From Pseudarthrobacter albicanus (lineage in GTDB: Bacteria; Actinomycetota; Actinomycetes; Actinomycetales; Micrococcaceae): a stretch of DNA of 50,821 bases. Location of the stretch: positions 1 to 50,821 of the forward strand of contig NZ_JAGPOT010000020.1 of assembly GCF_018224015.1 (NCBI RefSeq), given 5' to 3'. Made by a program: the position numbers and the translations under genes. Shown in pieces: positions 1 to 7,979 of this stretch (positions within the stretch are counted from its first letter, which is position 1; each line of letters opens with the position of its first letter). Below the pieces are notes generated by a model. It saw only the letters and a list, made by a program, of their open reading frames with translations, had not been told where the DNA came from and ran no database searches.

Positions 1-989
1 GAGACAGCCCGGAAGTACTTCTTCATGTACCCGCCGGTCATCATGTCCTCGGTGAAGAGCTGATCGAACGGCACGCCGCTGGCAAGAATCGGGACGTCCT
101 TGTCGTAGAGGCGGTCCGCCAGCACCACGAAGCGCAGGGCGACAGCCTGCTCGGTGATGGTTTCCACGTTCTTCCAGACCACACCCTCGATGCCGTCCAG
201 GAGCTGGCGGTAGCGGCTCGGGTGGACGCCGGCCAGGTGGTTGATGAGGGTGCCGAAGTCATCGCGCGCCACGGTCTTGCCGTCAAACTCCGCATGCATG
301 TGGTGCGCCAGCTCATCGTTGCGCAGCGGCAGCGGGGCCGCCGGGAGGCCGCGGTGGCGGAAGTCCTCGCCGTCGATCCGGACGACGTCGAACTGGTCCG
401 CCAGGACCTGGATCTCGCGGGCGAAGTCGACGGCGGCAAAGCGGCCGTCGCCGAGGGAACCCGGCAGGGTGTTGGAGGTGGCGGCGAGCTTGACGCCGGC
501 GTCGGCGAGCTCGCGCATGAGCCGGGACATCAGCACCGTGTCACCCGGATCGTCGAGTTCGAATTCGTCGATGCAGACGAGCTTGTAGCCGCTGAGGGCG
601 TCCACCGTCTTGCGGAAGGACAGCGCCCCGACCAGGTTCGTGTATTCGACGAAGGTGCCGAAGGCCTTGGGACCGGGGGTGGCGTGCCACAGCGAGGCGA
701 GCAGGTGGGTCTTGCCGACGCCGAAGCCGCCGTCGAGGTAGATTCCGGCGCGCGAGGTGTCCTTCTTCGCGAAGAGCCGCTTCAGGAAGCCGTCGCCGTC
801 CCGCGCCCCCACGCCGGCCGCGAATCCTTCCAGCGCCCGGACCGCGCCGGCCTGGCTCGGCTGTGACGGATCGGGACGGTAGCTGGAAAACGAAACCCCG
901 CCGAACCTTGCCGAGGGAAAGAACCCGTTGAGGAGTTCATCCACTGAAACTGCCGGCGTTCTGGCGGCGAGCTGTTCGATCTGTACCAA
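1..989 (-). CDS. zapE: Cell division protein ZapE (AFG1-like ATPase), partial
   Basis: Minus-strand frame open from about 989 to the window edge, so the C-terminus is missing. The protein is an AAA-type P-loop ATPase of the AFG1/ZapE family, which in proteobacteria associates with the division ring. Visible motifs are Walker A (GGFGVGKTH, about residues 87-95), Walker B (LVCIDEFEL, about 137-145) and a sensor-like AATSNTLPGSLGDGRF segment. It ends in sight with a conserved DQLFTEDMMTGGYMKKYF stretch. The likely start is TTG at 989 (LVQIEQLAARTP); a GTG about 15 codons in is an alternative. A TATCCT -10 candidate lies at 1024-1029. The rhodanese gene diverges from it across about 220 bp. Family assignment is strong, the start is not. 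Confidence 0.9.
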   Translation of the reverse strand, partial: MVQIEQLAARTPAVSVDELLNGFFPSARFGGVSFSSYRPDPSQPSQAGAVRALEGFAAGVGARDGDGFLKRLFAKKDTSRAGIYLDGGFGVGKTHLLASLWHATPGPKAFGTFVEYTNLVGALSFRKTVDALSGYKLVCIDEFELDDPGDTVLMSRLMRELADAGVKLAATSNTLPGSLGDGRFAAVDFAREIQVLADQFDVVRIDGEDFRHRGLPAAPLPLRNDELAHHMHAEFDGKTVARDDFGTLINHLAGVHPSRYRQLLDGIEGVVWKNVETITEQAVALRFVVLADRLYDKDVPILASGVPFDQLFTEDMMTGGYMKKYFRAV

Positions 990-1208
990 GGTGGTCCGTT
1001 CTGCTGGTCTCTTGTCCCCAGAAAGGATACCGGGAATACGGATGCCGCCGGCGAGCCCGGCGAAACGCTGTGACCAATCCCACATTTCCCAGTGTTAACC
1101 GGGTGGGGGCATTCCCGATGGGGCGTGGCTAGTGTTGTAGCAGGCCCGGCGCCGCATTCGATCCTCCCCTGGCCCGGCCCCCTGACCGTTTCAGTGAAAG
1201 GCCATCCC

Positions 1209-2126
1209 ATGCCCTACCCCGTTGAGCAGAACGAAAAATTTACCGCCTACGCCCACCCGGAGCGGCTCGTCTCCACCGAATGGCTCGCCGCGGCGATCGA
1301 GGCCGGCGCGCTCGACGGCGGCAGGCTCGTGGTGGTGGAATCCGACGAGGATGTGCTGCTGTACGAGACCGGCCACATCCCCGGCGCGGTCAAGGTCGAC
1401 TGGCACACTGAGCTGAACGACGAGGTCACCCGCGACTTCGTGGAGGGCGACGCCTTCGCCGCCCTGGCCGCGGCCAAGGGCATCTCCCGGGACAGCACCG
1501 TGGTCATCTACGGCGACAAGTCCAACTGGTGGGCCGCGTACGCCCTGTGGGTCTTCACGCTCTTCGGCCACGAGGACGTCCGGCTGCTGGACGGCGGCCG
1601 GGACAAATGGATCGCCGAAGGCCGCGCCCTCACCACGGAAACCGCAGCGCCGGCCCCCGGCACCTACCCGGTCGTGGAGCGCAATGACGCCCCGGTCCGC
1701 GCGTTCAAGGACGATGTCCTCGCCCACTTCGGCAAGCCGCTGATCGATGTGCGCTCCCCCGAGGAGTACACCGGCCAGCGCACCCACATGCCGGCCTACC
1801 CGGAGGAAGGCGCCATGCGCGGCGGCCACATCCCCACGGCCGCCTCGATCCCCTGGGCCCGCGCCGCTGCCGGCGACGGCACCTACCGGAACCGCGGGGA
1901 ACTGGAGGCACTGTACCTGGGTGAGGCGGGGCTCAAGGAAGGCGACGACGTCGTGGCGTACTGCCGCATCGGCGAGCGTTCCAGCCACACCTGGTTTGCC
2001 CTCAAGTACCTCCTGGGCTTCGACACGGTCCGCAACTACGACGGCTCCTGGACTGAATGGGGCAACGCCGTCCGCGTCCCCATTGTCAAGGGCGCCGAGC
2101 GCGGCACCGTTCCGGCAGCCAGGTAG
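1209..2126 (+). CDS. Tandem-rhodanese sulfurtransferase (thiosulfate/3-mercaptopyruvate type)
   Basis: A 305-residue cytosolic protein with two rhodanese domains: an N-terminal inactive one (about 20-135) and a C-terminal catalytic one (about 160-290). The active-site loop is CRIGERS with Cys252, followed by SHTWF, as in the mycobacterial CysA2/thiosulfate sulfurtransferase group. It transfers sulfane sulfur from thiosulfate or mercaptopyruvate to an acceptor. ATG 1209 was chosen over an in-frame upstream start at 1092 because AAAGG precedes it at good spacing and homologues begin [12 protein letters not shown]. The gene is followed after 23 bp by sufE, which also handles persulfide sulfur, so the pair fits a sulfur-relay role. 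The exact donor cannot be read from the sequence. Confidence 0.93.
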   Translation: MPYPVEQNEKFTAYAHPERLVSTEWLAAAIEAGALDGGRLVVVESDEDVLLYETGHIPGAVKVDWHTELNDEVTRDFVEGDAFAALAAAKGISRDSTVVIYGDKSNWWAAYALWVFTLFGHEDVRLLDGGRDKWIAEGRALTTETAAPAPGTYPVVERNDAPVRAFKDDVLAHFGKPLIDVRSPEEYTGQRTHMPAYPEEGAMRGGHIPTAASIPWARAAAGDGTYRNRGELEALYLGEAGLKEGDDVVAYCRIGERSSHTWFALKYLLGFDTVRNYDGSWTEWGNAVRVPIVKGAERGTVPAAR

Positions 2127-2136
2127 GCCCCGGGCG

Positions 2137-2142
2137 TATGCT
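2137..2142 (+). promoter_or_regulatory. -10 box for leaderless sufE mRNA
   Basis: TATGCT ends 7 nt before the ATG at 2150, the distance at which transcription would begin at or next to the start codon. No clear -35 was found. Inference from position and sequence only. Confidence 0.4.
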
Positions 2143-2149
2143 GGGAGTG

Positions 2150-2611
2150 ATGAATACTCCTGCCCTCCCCGCCGCGCTGGCGGAAATTGTCGACGACTTC
2201 CAGGCCCTGACGGAACCCGAACGGCTGCAGCTGCTGCTTGAGTTTTCGCGCGAGCTTCCGGACCTTCCGGACCGGCTCAAGGACCACCCCGAGCTGATGG
2301 AGCAGGTGGTGGAATGCCAGACACCGCTCTTCCTCACCATCGAGAAGGAGCCGGCCGACGGCGCTGCACCGGACAGCGTGCACCTCTTCTTCAAGGCGCC
2401 GCCGGAAGCCCCGACCACCCGCGGCTTCGCTGGCGTGCTGCGCGAAGGACTCGATGGCCTCAGCGCGCGGGAGATCCTGGCCGTGCCGGACGACATGCCC
2501 GATCTCCTGGGCCTCACCCGCGCCATCACTCCGCTGCGCATGCGCGGCATGACGGCCATGCTGGGCCGGATCAAGCGCAAGGTCGCCGCCGCCGCGCCAC
2601 GGCAGTCCTGA
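2150..2611 (+). CDS. sufE: SufE family sulfur acceptor protein
   Basis: 153 residues, normal length for SufE. SufE takes persulfide sulfur from a SufS-type cysteine desulfurase and passes it to the SufBCD scaffold for Fe-S cluster assembly in the cytosol. The acceptor cysteine lies in VVECQTPLF (Cys56), and the conserved hydrophobic core and a C-terminal LTRAITPLRMRGMTAML helix are present. ATG 2150 is preceded directly by GTG 2147 in the same frame. A TATGCT box just upstream suggests the mRNA begins at one of these codons. The gene lies 23 bp after the rhodanese and 33 bp before ybaK on the same strand. The suf operon itself is not in the window. Confidence 0.9.
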   Translation: MNTPALPAALAEIVDDFQALTEPERLQLLLEFSRELPDLPDRLKDHPELMEQVVECQTPLFLTIEKEPADGAAPDSVHLFFKAPPEAPTTRGFAGVLREGLDGLSAREILAVPDDMPDLLGLTRAITPLRMRGMTAMLGRIKRKVAAAAPRQS

Positions 2612-2644
2612 CCCCGGGCAGCCCCGGCAGCCCGGCCCGTCGCT

Positions 2645-3142
2645 ATGGCCCGTAAACTTCCGTCGCAGGGGACCCCTGCCACCGCGGCTCTCGCGGCGGC
2701 CGGGGTTCCTTTCGTGGCCCACCCCTACAGCCACGATCCGGCGGCGGCCAGCTACGGCCTCGAAGGCGCGGAAATGCTCGGCATCGACCCCGCCAGGGTG
2801 TTCAAGACCCTGATGGTCGACGTCGACGGGCGGCCCGCCGTCGGCGTCGTGCCGGTGAGCGGCAACCTGGATTTGAAGGCGATGGCCGCCGCGCTGGGCG
2901 GCAGGAAGGCCGCCATGGCCGAACCGGCCGCAGCACAGCGCAGGACCGGTTACGTGCTCGGCGGCATCTCCCCGCTCGGGCAGCGGCAGTCCTCCCCCAC
3001 CGTCGTGGATGAGAGCGCCCTGGCGCTGGATACCATCCTTGTCTCGGGCGGCCGCCGCGGGCTGGACATCGAACTGCGCCCGGAAGAACTCATCCGGCTC
3101 ACGGGCGCCCGCACCGCACGGATCGGTACGGGCCGGCACTAG
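2645..3142 (+). CDS. ybaK: Cys-tRNA(Pro) deacylase, YbaK/EbsC family
   Basis: 165 residues of the YbaK/ProX editing-domain family, which hydrolyse mischarged Cys-tRNA(Pro) and related aminoacyl-tRNAs in trans. Visible signatures are the conserved VFKTLMVDVDG segment with its catalytic-type lysine (about residue 57), VVPVSGNLDLKAMA, and the TGYVLGGISPLGQR loop typical of YbaK. Start ATG 2645 gives MARKLPSQGTPAT, the usual N-terminus. It follows sufE by 33 bp and may be cotranscribed. The downstream gene is convergent. Editing specificity is a family property and was not deduced residue by residue. Confidence 0.92.
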   Translation: MARKLPSQGTPATAALAAAGVPFVAHPYSHDPAAASYGLEGAEMLGIDPARVFKTLMVDVDGRPAVGVVPVSGNLDLKAMAAALGGRKAAMAEPAAAQRRTGYVLGGISPLGQRQSSPTVVDESALALDTILVSGGRRGLDIELRPEELIRLTGARTARIGTGRH

Positions 3143-3178
3143 GCCTTCGTATCAGGGCGTGTCCCCCGGCTCAAAGTA

Positions 3179-3747
3179 TCAGGCGATGCCCCGGCTCTCC
3201 TCGACCTTGACGGCGGAAACCTCGAACTCCAGCGTGATTTTGTCCGAGACGAGCACGCCTCCGGAATCAAGGGCGGTGTTCCACTTCACGCCGAACTGCT
3301 GGCGGTCAATGCGGCGGGATCCCTCGAACCCCGCACGCAGCGCCCCGGCCGGGTCCCGCTCCACCCCGAGGAACTCGACGGCAGACTGATTTCCTGGGTG
3401 ACGCCGCGGATGGTCAGATTGCCGATGACGATGAAATTCATTTCTTCGATCTGGTCGATCCGCGAACTGACGAACGTGATCTCGGGATAGTTCGGTGCAT
3501 CAAAGAAGTCGTTGGTGCGAAGGTGTTCGTCGCGCTGGGCACTCCGGGTATCGATGCTGGCGACCTTGATGGTCACCCGCACGGACGAATTGGCGGGATT
3601 CCCGGCGTCGGCGTTGATTATTCCCTCAACGTCGTTAAAGGCGCCGCGAACCTTCGTGACCATTGCGTGCCGGGTGGAGAACCCGATCCGCGTATGGTTC
3701 GGATCGATTCGCCATTCTCCGGAAAGGTCCGGTGATAATTCCGGCAT
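3179..3747 (-). pseudogene. YceI family lipocalin-like protein, frameshifted
   Basis: The reading frame from ATG 3747 (AGGAGG at 3757-3762) encodes a good YceI start: SGEWRIDPNHTRIGFSTRHA, then RDEHLRTNDFFDAPNYPEI and IRGVTQEISLP. After that the frame becomes nonsense. A different frame resumes at once with VEFLGVERDPAGALRAG, FGVKWNTALDSGGVLVSDKI and a normal C-terminus, ending at TGA 3179. The switch is at about 3377-3382, where one missing C (CTG CC- GTC) restores the frame. YceI proteins are isoprenoid-binding lipocalin-like barrels; most are secreted, but no signal peptide is seen here. The gene is either recently inactivated or carries a single-base assembly error. Confidence 0.85.
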
Positions 3748-3940
3748 GCAGACAGCCTCCTGTGTAGAGGGTGCCACGCACTGCCGCTGGGGAAACAGAT
3801 GCTTGGCTACCTGACCCGACAACCACTTGGCACCGCTGCAAGGGTTGCTATTCCGGCACAATCCTAGCGCCATTGCGCCCACATTAGGGTCTCCAGCCGG
3901 GCTCTCTTCTCCCCCGCATGCCGGGCGGGGAATGCCGCTG

Positions 3941-4073
3941 GTGCTTTGACCGGGTCTGCTGTTGTGCCAGTCCGGTGGCATGAGTGATCGTGTGAAGGTG
4001 CGCCGGCTGCGTCCGGCGGAAGGACAGCGGCTGCAGCCGATCGTGCGCCGCGGAGAGTCGAAGCAGGGCGCCC
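3941..4073 (+). mobile_element. IS630-like element fragment, left copy
   Basis: Begins GTGCTTTGACCGGG and contains ATG 3980 followed by codons for MSDRVKVRRLRPAEGQRLQ and IVRRGESKQGA, the N-terminus typical of IS630-family transposases. The similarity stops at GGGCGCCC (4073), after about 30 codons, so only the left end of the element survives. A near-identical copy in opposite orientation lies at 5866-6013. The ORF running on to 4147 after the break is not transposase-like. The remainder of the catalytic domain is absent. Confidence 0.65.
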
Positions 4074-4345
4074 ACTGGCGCGGTGGCGGCGGGCGGTTTC
4101 CCCGTCACGTGTCATCCGGCTCCGCGGTCGGCTTGCCGTCCTGGCCTTAGCAGTGTGCCGGCGGACCTTCACAGAGGCCGGGGCCCTTGTGGGGAAATTC
4201 TGCGGGGAGCAGGATAACCGCAACATCCCTCGACTTGAGAGCGTGACCACCATGCCCATTTCAAACCAAGTGACGAGTCCGGCGGGATCCCCCAGGCGCT
4301 TGTGTATCGAAAGTGAGCTCAGCTCGCGCACCGTGATGGCGGGCA

Positions 4346-5104
4346 GTGTCCTCGACGCGGAGAGTGGAGGGAAAACTTGGAGCATTCACTTACTCATCCC
4401 CTTCTGCGAACATCTCATTTGTCAACAAGGGCGGCCCGCTCCTGTCGGTTCCCTCAATAAAGCCGATCTTCTGGGGTGCAGAGTGGGGATCGGCTTCGCC
4501 GCCGCTGGACGCCAACGTGATCCTGAGCGCCCTCAACGTGATCATCAATGGTCCGTACCTCAGTGCGCTGACCCAATACGGACTTACGCGAACGCCGACC
4601 GTCCAGGGTCCGACGTTCGTCCTCGACTCAGAACCCGCACCGGCGGCCACCTCAGCTCTGGTCAACGGAGGGGTGGTAGGACTGCTGAACCGGTTGATCG
4701 ACGACAATCAGCTTCCCGAGCCCGACCAGAACTGGCGGCAACTCAACGTCGTTTTCCTGGCGTCGTCAGTTGCACCTCCGCCGGGAGCCGGCGGAATAGT
4801 TTCAGCGGCGCACAGTGCCTTTCAGTGGCAGGACTACGACGCCTTCGACTGGGACGATGACCCGGTGCGTTACGCCTGGGTGTGCACCCAGGCGTTCGGG
4901 GGCATATCCGCTCTTGACATGGCGACGTCCGGCTTCTCCCATGAACTCGTCGAGGCGATGACGGACCCGGACGTCAAAACGGGCTGGCGCCAGAACCCGG
5001 ACCCTGGCGGCAGCGCTGGGGAAATTGGCGACGTGTGTCCCCAGATCGGACGACTCGACGGGACCGCAGTCTCTGCCTATTGGTCCAACACCGCCGGGGC
5101 CTGA
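4346..5104 (+). CDS. HELVEAMTDP-type putative metalloprotease-like protein, N-terminal part of a broken ORF
   Basis: The ORF begins at GTG 4346 after an in-frame stop at 4334 and has no convincing ribosome binding site. The protein shows a conserved core: GPLLSVPSIKPIFWGAEW, LNVVFL, then SHELVEAMTDPDVKTGW and GEIGDVCPQIG, ending AYWSNTAGA at TGA 5102-5104. The HE-x-x-E/TDP plus EIGD-C arrangement resembles that of phosphate-induced (EXORDIUM-like) and related secreted proteins; the assignment is from memory of the motif. Relatives continue with a cysteine where the TGA lies. The same frame stays open after this TGA to TAG 5315 and again to 5821. Base composition is less GC-rich than its neighbours. 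No signal peptide is visible, so the 5' end may also be lost. Probably a decaying acquired gene. Confidence 0.5.
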   Translation: MSSTRRVEGKLGAFTYSSPSANISFVNKGGPLLSVPSIKPIFWGAEWGSASPPLDANVILSALNVIINGPYLSALTQYGLTRTPTVQGPTFVLDSEPAPAATSALVNGGVVGLLNRLIDDNQLPEPDQNWRQLNVVFLASSVAPPPGAGGIVSAAHSAFQWQDYDAFDWDDDPVRYAWVCTQAFGGISALDMATSGFSHELVEAMTDPDVKTGWRQNPDPGGSAGEIGDVCPQIGRLDGTAVSAYWSNTAGA

Positions 5105-5356
5105 GTCATTCCGACGCGCGTCCACCGCTCGCGAGTCGGCGAACCTGAAATCCGGGACACCGTCACCGGTGGTGCCGAAGGTGTCATCAACAAGGACGAA
5201 TTCTGTGGGGTTGCCCCCCGATGGGTGGACAGCTACACATACAGGATTGAGAAGCATCATCTGGCCCAGACCGGTCACGGTACGTCGTCCGGATACGCCG
5301 ACCCGGTTGGTTCCTAGCGAATCCAAGGCATCCCGGTACTCAACGGGTCCGGGGAA

Positions 5357-5821
5357 GTGAAACCCACGGTGACTACGAGCTACCCTGCCGTCTCCGGTAT
5401 CGCCGACGGTTCACGTACTGTCACTCTGAAGTACACGGCAGGACCGGGCACCGTGACCATCACGAACGATCCGGACGACGGGAACTTCGATGTCACGGTC
5501 ACCTACGCGAATGTCGAGAAGTCCGACGGGTTCGATCCGGCGATCACCGCAGCAACTCGCACAATTACGATGGGGTTCGAAGGCCAGACGGCCCTGCTGC
5601 CACCGGAGTATTACACCGCCCGGGATTCCTGCTCGAAAGGGTGGTCGGATCTCACGCAGAAGGGGCTGCAACAAGTGATAGACCTCCTGCCCCTGCTGCA
5701 CCGAGGAGACCCGCCGCCCATGAACGAGAAGATGGCGGCCATTTTCGAACATCGGTACACAGGTCTGGCGGAGACGATCGCCCACTACGGGAAGCAGATT
5801 GGACAATCCGGCCAGCGGTAA
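5357..5821 (+). CDS. Unrecognised protein, in frame with the broken HELVEAMTDP ORF
   Basis: 154 codons from GTG 5357 to TAA 5821. The first 75 residues are rich in T/V and look like a beta-sandwich (SRTVTLKYTAGPGTVTITND, NFDVTVTYANVE). The second half is helical and charged (LTQKGLQQVIDLLPLL, MNEKMAAIFEHRYTGLAETIAHYGKQIG). It lies in the same frame as the 4346-5104 ORF and is separated from it only by TGA 5102 and TAG 5315, so it may be the C-terminal part of one original protein of about 490 residues. No ribosome binding site is evident. Function unknown. The ORF ends 45 bp before the right IS630 fragment. Confidence 0.4.
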   Translation: MKPTVTTSYPAVSGIADGSRTVTLKYTAGPGTVTITNDPDDGNFDVTVTYANVEKSDGFDPAITAATRTITMGFEGQTALLPPEYYTARDSCSKGWSDLTQKGLQQVIDLLPLLHRGDPPPMNEKMAAIFEHRYTGLAETIAHYGKQIGQSGQR

Positions 5822-5865
5822 CGCACCGCTCGGTGTCGTAAATTTGCTGTTGCCGACCTATACCA

Positions 5866-6013
5866 GGGCGCCCTGCTTCGACTCCCCGCGGCGCACGATC
5901 CTCTGCAGCCGCTGCCCTTCCGCCGGACTCGGCCGGCGCACCTTCACACGATCAGCCATGCCACCGGACTGGCACTGCAGCAAACCCGGTCAACCTATCC
6001 GGTCAAAGCACTA
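5866..6013 (-). mobile_element. IS630-like element fragment, right copy (inverted)
   Basis: On the minus strand it reads TAGTGCTTTGACCGG, a second TTGACCGGG, then ATG 5959 with MADRVKVRRPSPAEGQRLQRIVRRG-like coding. This nearly matches the left copy at 3941-4073, which lacks about a dozen bases near the tip. Similarity ends at the same GGGCGCCC. The outer tip is CTAG at 6010-6013; IS630 elements insert at TA, and this TAG is also the stop codon of the alpha/beta hydrolase. With the left copy it forms an inverted pair around 4.07-5.87 kb. Confidence 0.65.
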
Positions 6014-7423
6014 GACCGGATGCGGCGGTTCCGGATCCGGCGCTCCTGCAGGCCCAGGACCGGCCTGGCCCGGATTGGCGCGCGGCGCCAGCTGCTGGCC
6101 CAGCCAGGCCGTGACCAGTCGCTCCCAGCCATCCGGATCCACGTTCCATTCCTTGGTGTGCCGCGCCCTGCTGAAGGGTTCGAACGTGACCATCTCGGGG
6201 TTCTTCTCGGCGAGGGCCGCGGACGGCCCGTAGGGAACGTATTCGTCATCCACGCTGTGCAGGATCAGCGTCGGCGTTCTCAGTTCCACGGCCCGCGACA
6301 CCCAGTCCATTGCCTTCAGGTCCACCGGCGCGGCCAGGCCTGTCAGCCGCCGGCCCAGGCGGTGGCTTAGCATCAGCTGCCCGTACCGGCTCACGGAGGA
6401 CGGGATCCGGTTCAGCTCCGCGTGGTGCGCCAGCACGTTGACCCAGTTGATCACCGGTGCATCCAGCACCATGGCCCGGATCAGATGGCGGTGGCGGGAG
6501 AGGTCGGCGGTCTGGAGGCAGATCGCGCCGCCCATCGACCAGCCGAACAGCACCACCTCGCGCGCACCCTGGCCGCGGGCGAAGCTGATGGCCGCCTCGA
6601 CGTCGCGCCATTCGGTGGAGCCCAGGCCGTAGCGTCCGTCCGGCGCCGACGGTGCCAGACCATCGTTCCGGTACGAGATCAGCAGGCTGGACAGGCCCAG
6701 CTCCCGGGCCGTGCGGAGGGCACGGAGGCCTTCCTGCCGGCTGCCCCCGCGGCCGTGCACCATGATCGCCCATGTGTCCGGCGCCGTGGTGTCCGGTGCC
6801 GGCGTGTCCGGTGCCGGCATCTCCGGCGCCGGCGCGGCCCGCACCAGCCAGGCGGGGGCGGTCCCGCCGTCGACCTCGATCAGGACCTCCTCCGCCGGAA
6901 GGCCGAGGCTGGCGGGATCCGGGTACGCGGCCCCGCTCCACCAGCCGCGCCGCGCCGCCGCAAGGTCGCCGCTGTAGACGGCCTCGACGTCCCGCAGGAC
7001 GGTGCGTTCGGCAGGCGAGTAGGACAGGATCCTCCCGATCCGGGCATGGCCCCGGCCGCCGTCGAAGAAGAGGCCATAGACGCCCTCGACCGTGTTCTCG
7101 GGGGTCGCGGCGAGGATAATATGCAGCCCGCGCCCTTCGCGGATCACCGCCAGGACTTCCTGGTCCGCCTCGCGGACGCGTTCGGGGGTGATGACGCGGC
7201 GGGCGAAATACAGGGCCAGCGCCGACGACCCTGCGGCGAGCAGGCCGGCCGCGGCGCTTCCGCCGATGATGCCGCCCACGGCCCATTTGGCGCCGCCGGA
7301 AAGCCCCGTCCCGTTCACCGGCCCCGCCGCCTCCATCCCGGAGCGCGCCGCGGCAGGAGCGGCCGTACCGCGGGCGGACGGGTTCCGGTGCGGGTCCGGC
7401 AGAAGGCGCAGGGGGGATGCCAT
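6011..7423 (-). CDS. Alpha/beta hydrolase with N-terminal membrane segment
   Basis: 470 residues from ATG 7423. A hydrophobic Gly/Ala-rich segment at about residues 43-70 (WAVGGIIGGSAAAGLLAAGS onward) followed by ARR suggests one transmembrane anchor. The hydrolase domain has an oxyanion-type MVHGRGGSRQEG, the nucleophile elbow GWSMGG, an acid in LHSVDDEYVP and a catalytic-type histidine in SRARHTKEW. A proline-rich APDTPAPDT linker sits before the hydrolase core. Substrate unknown. No strong ribosome binding site precedes ATG 7423, and an internal ATG near 7329 is possible. The stop TAG coincides with the tip of the IS630 fragment, so the C-terminal PGPAGAPDPEPPHPV may be a truncation product. 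Confidence 0.85.
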   Translation of the reverse strand: MASPLRLLPDPHRNPSARGTAAPAAARSGMEAAGPVNGTGLSGGAKWAVGGIIGGSAAAGLLAAGSSALALYFARRVITPERVREADQEVLAVIREGRGLHIILAATPENTVEGVYGLFFDGGRGHARIGRILSYSPAERTVLRDVEAVYSGDLAAARRGWWSGAAYPDPASLGLPAEEVLIEVDGGTAPAWLVRAAPAPEMPAPDTPAPDTTAPDTWAIMVHGRGGSRQEGLRALRTARELGLSSLLISYRNDGLAPSAPDGRYGLGSTEWRDVEAAISFARGQGAREVVLFGWSMGGAICLQTADLSRHRHLIRAMVLDAPVINWVNVLAHHAELNRIPSSVSRYGQLMLSHRLGRRLTGLAAPVDLKAMDWVSRAVELRTPTLILHSVDDEYVPYGPSAALAEKNPEMVTFEPFSRARHTKEWNVDPDGWERLVTAWLGQQLAPRANPGQAGPGPAGAPDPEPPHPV

Positions 7424-7489
7424 GGCACCATTCTTGCTGAACTCACGGCAGAAGACGGCATCCGGGGGCGTCCAGGACCGGTGCATAGT

Positions 7490-7531
7490 CCCCACACCCC
7501 CATCGATTGCTCCACAACGGCCGTTTGGACC
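7490..7531 (+). repeat. Intergenic repeat A, copy 1
   Basis: 42 bp beginning CCCCACACCCCCATCGATTG, repeated with two differences at 7864-7905 in the same orientation. Its TGCTCCACAACGGCC pairs with GGCCGTTGCGGAGCA (to 7554), giving a 15-bp stem with one mismatch. The 7424-7979 gap holds no convincing gene; the ORFs across it are products of this and the inner repeats. Confidence 0.8.
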
Positions 7532-7626
7532 CCCATAAGGGCCGTTGCGGAGCACTCGTCAGCACAGCAGTCCCGCCCAAACCGCAGCCGGGTCTGGACC
7601 GGCACGTCGGGACGTAGCCAGGCGGG

Positions 7627-7692
7627 CAGCCGATTGCCGGATATGGCCGGAATGACGGCTTCATTGCGGCCATATCCGTCACATCGCCGGTG
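7627..7692. repeat. Intergenic repeat B, copy 1 (hairpin-forming)
   Basis: Contains GGATATGGCCGGAATG (7639-7654) and CATTGCGGCCATATCC (7662-7677), a 16-bp stem with one mismatch and a 7-nt loop. Copy 2 at 7773-7836 matches over about 64 bp with diverged loop bases. Confidence 0.75.
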
Positions 7693-7772
7693 ATTGAGGC
7701 ACACGGGTCGTTGAAGTCCCTGAAACCGTAGCGGATCCGGACGGGATCGTGACGCTGTGTCCAGGGACGGCA

Positions 7773-7836
7773 CCCAATTGACGCAGATGGCCGCAATGCG
7801 GGCCCGATTGCGGCCATTTCCGTCATATGGCCGGAG
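7773..7836. repeat. Intergenic repeat B, copy 2 (hairpin-forming)
   Basis: Perfect 11-bp arms ATGGCCGCAAT (7787-7797) and ATTGCGGCCAT (7807-7817) around CGGGCCCG. Same orientation as copy 1, 146 bp away. Confidence 0.75.
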
Positions 7837-7863
7837 TGAGAGCACGGCGCCGGTCTGGAATAG

Positions 7864-7905
7864 CCCCACACCCCCATCGATTGCTCCGCAACGGCCGTTT
7901 AGACC
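7864..7905 (+). repeat. Intergenic repeat A, copy 2
   Basis: Matches 7490-7531 at 40 of 42 bases. It is followed by an imperfect pairing of TGCTCC with GGAGCA. The A-B-B-A order encloses the inner repeats. Confidence 0.8.
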
Positions 7906-7967
7906 GTCCAAAAGGGCGGGTTTGGAGCAGCCGATGCCACATTCATGCCGGGACCCGACCACCCGGC

Positions 7968-7973
7968 TAGGCT
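7968..7973 (+). promoter_or_regulatory. -10 box for leaderless mRNA of the 7980 gene
   Basis: TAGGCT followed by six bases (GGGGGC) and then ATG 7980. No -35 was recognised. Spacing predicts initiation at the A of ATG. Confidence 0.45.
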
Positions 7974-7979
7974 GGGGGC

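Noticed and set aside
4153..4860. ORF in frame 1 over the HELVEAMTDP gene
   Set aside because: Composition and peptide content are those of an out-of-frame shadow; the family motifs are in frame 2.
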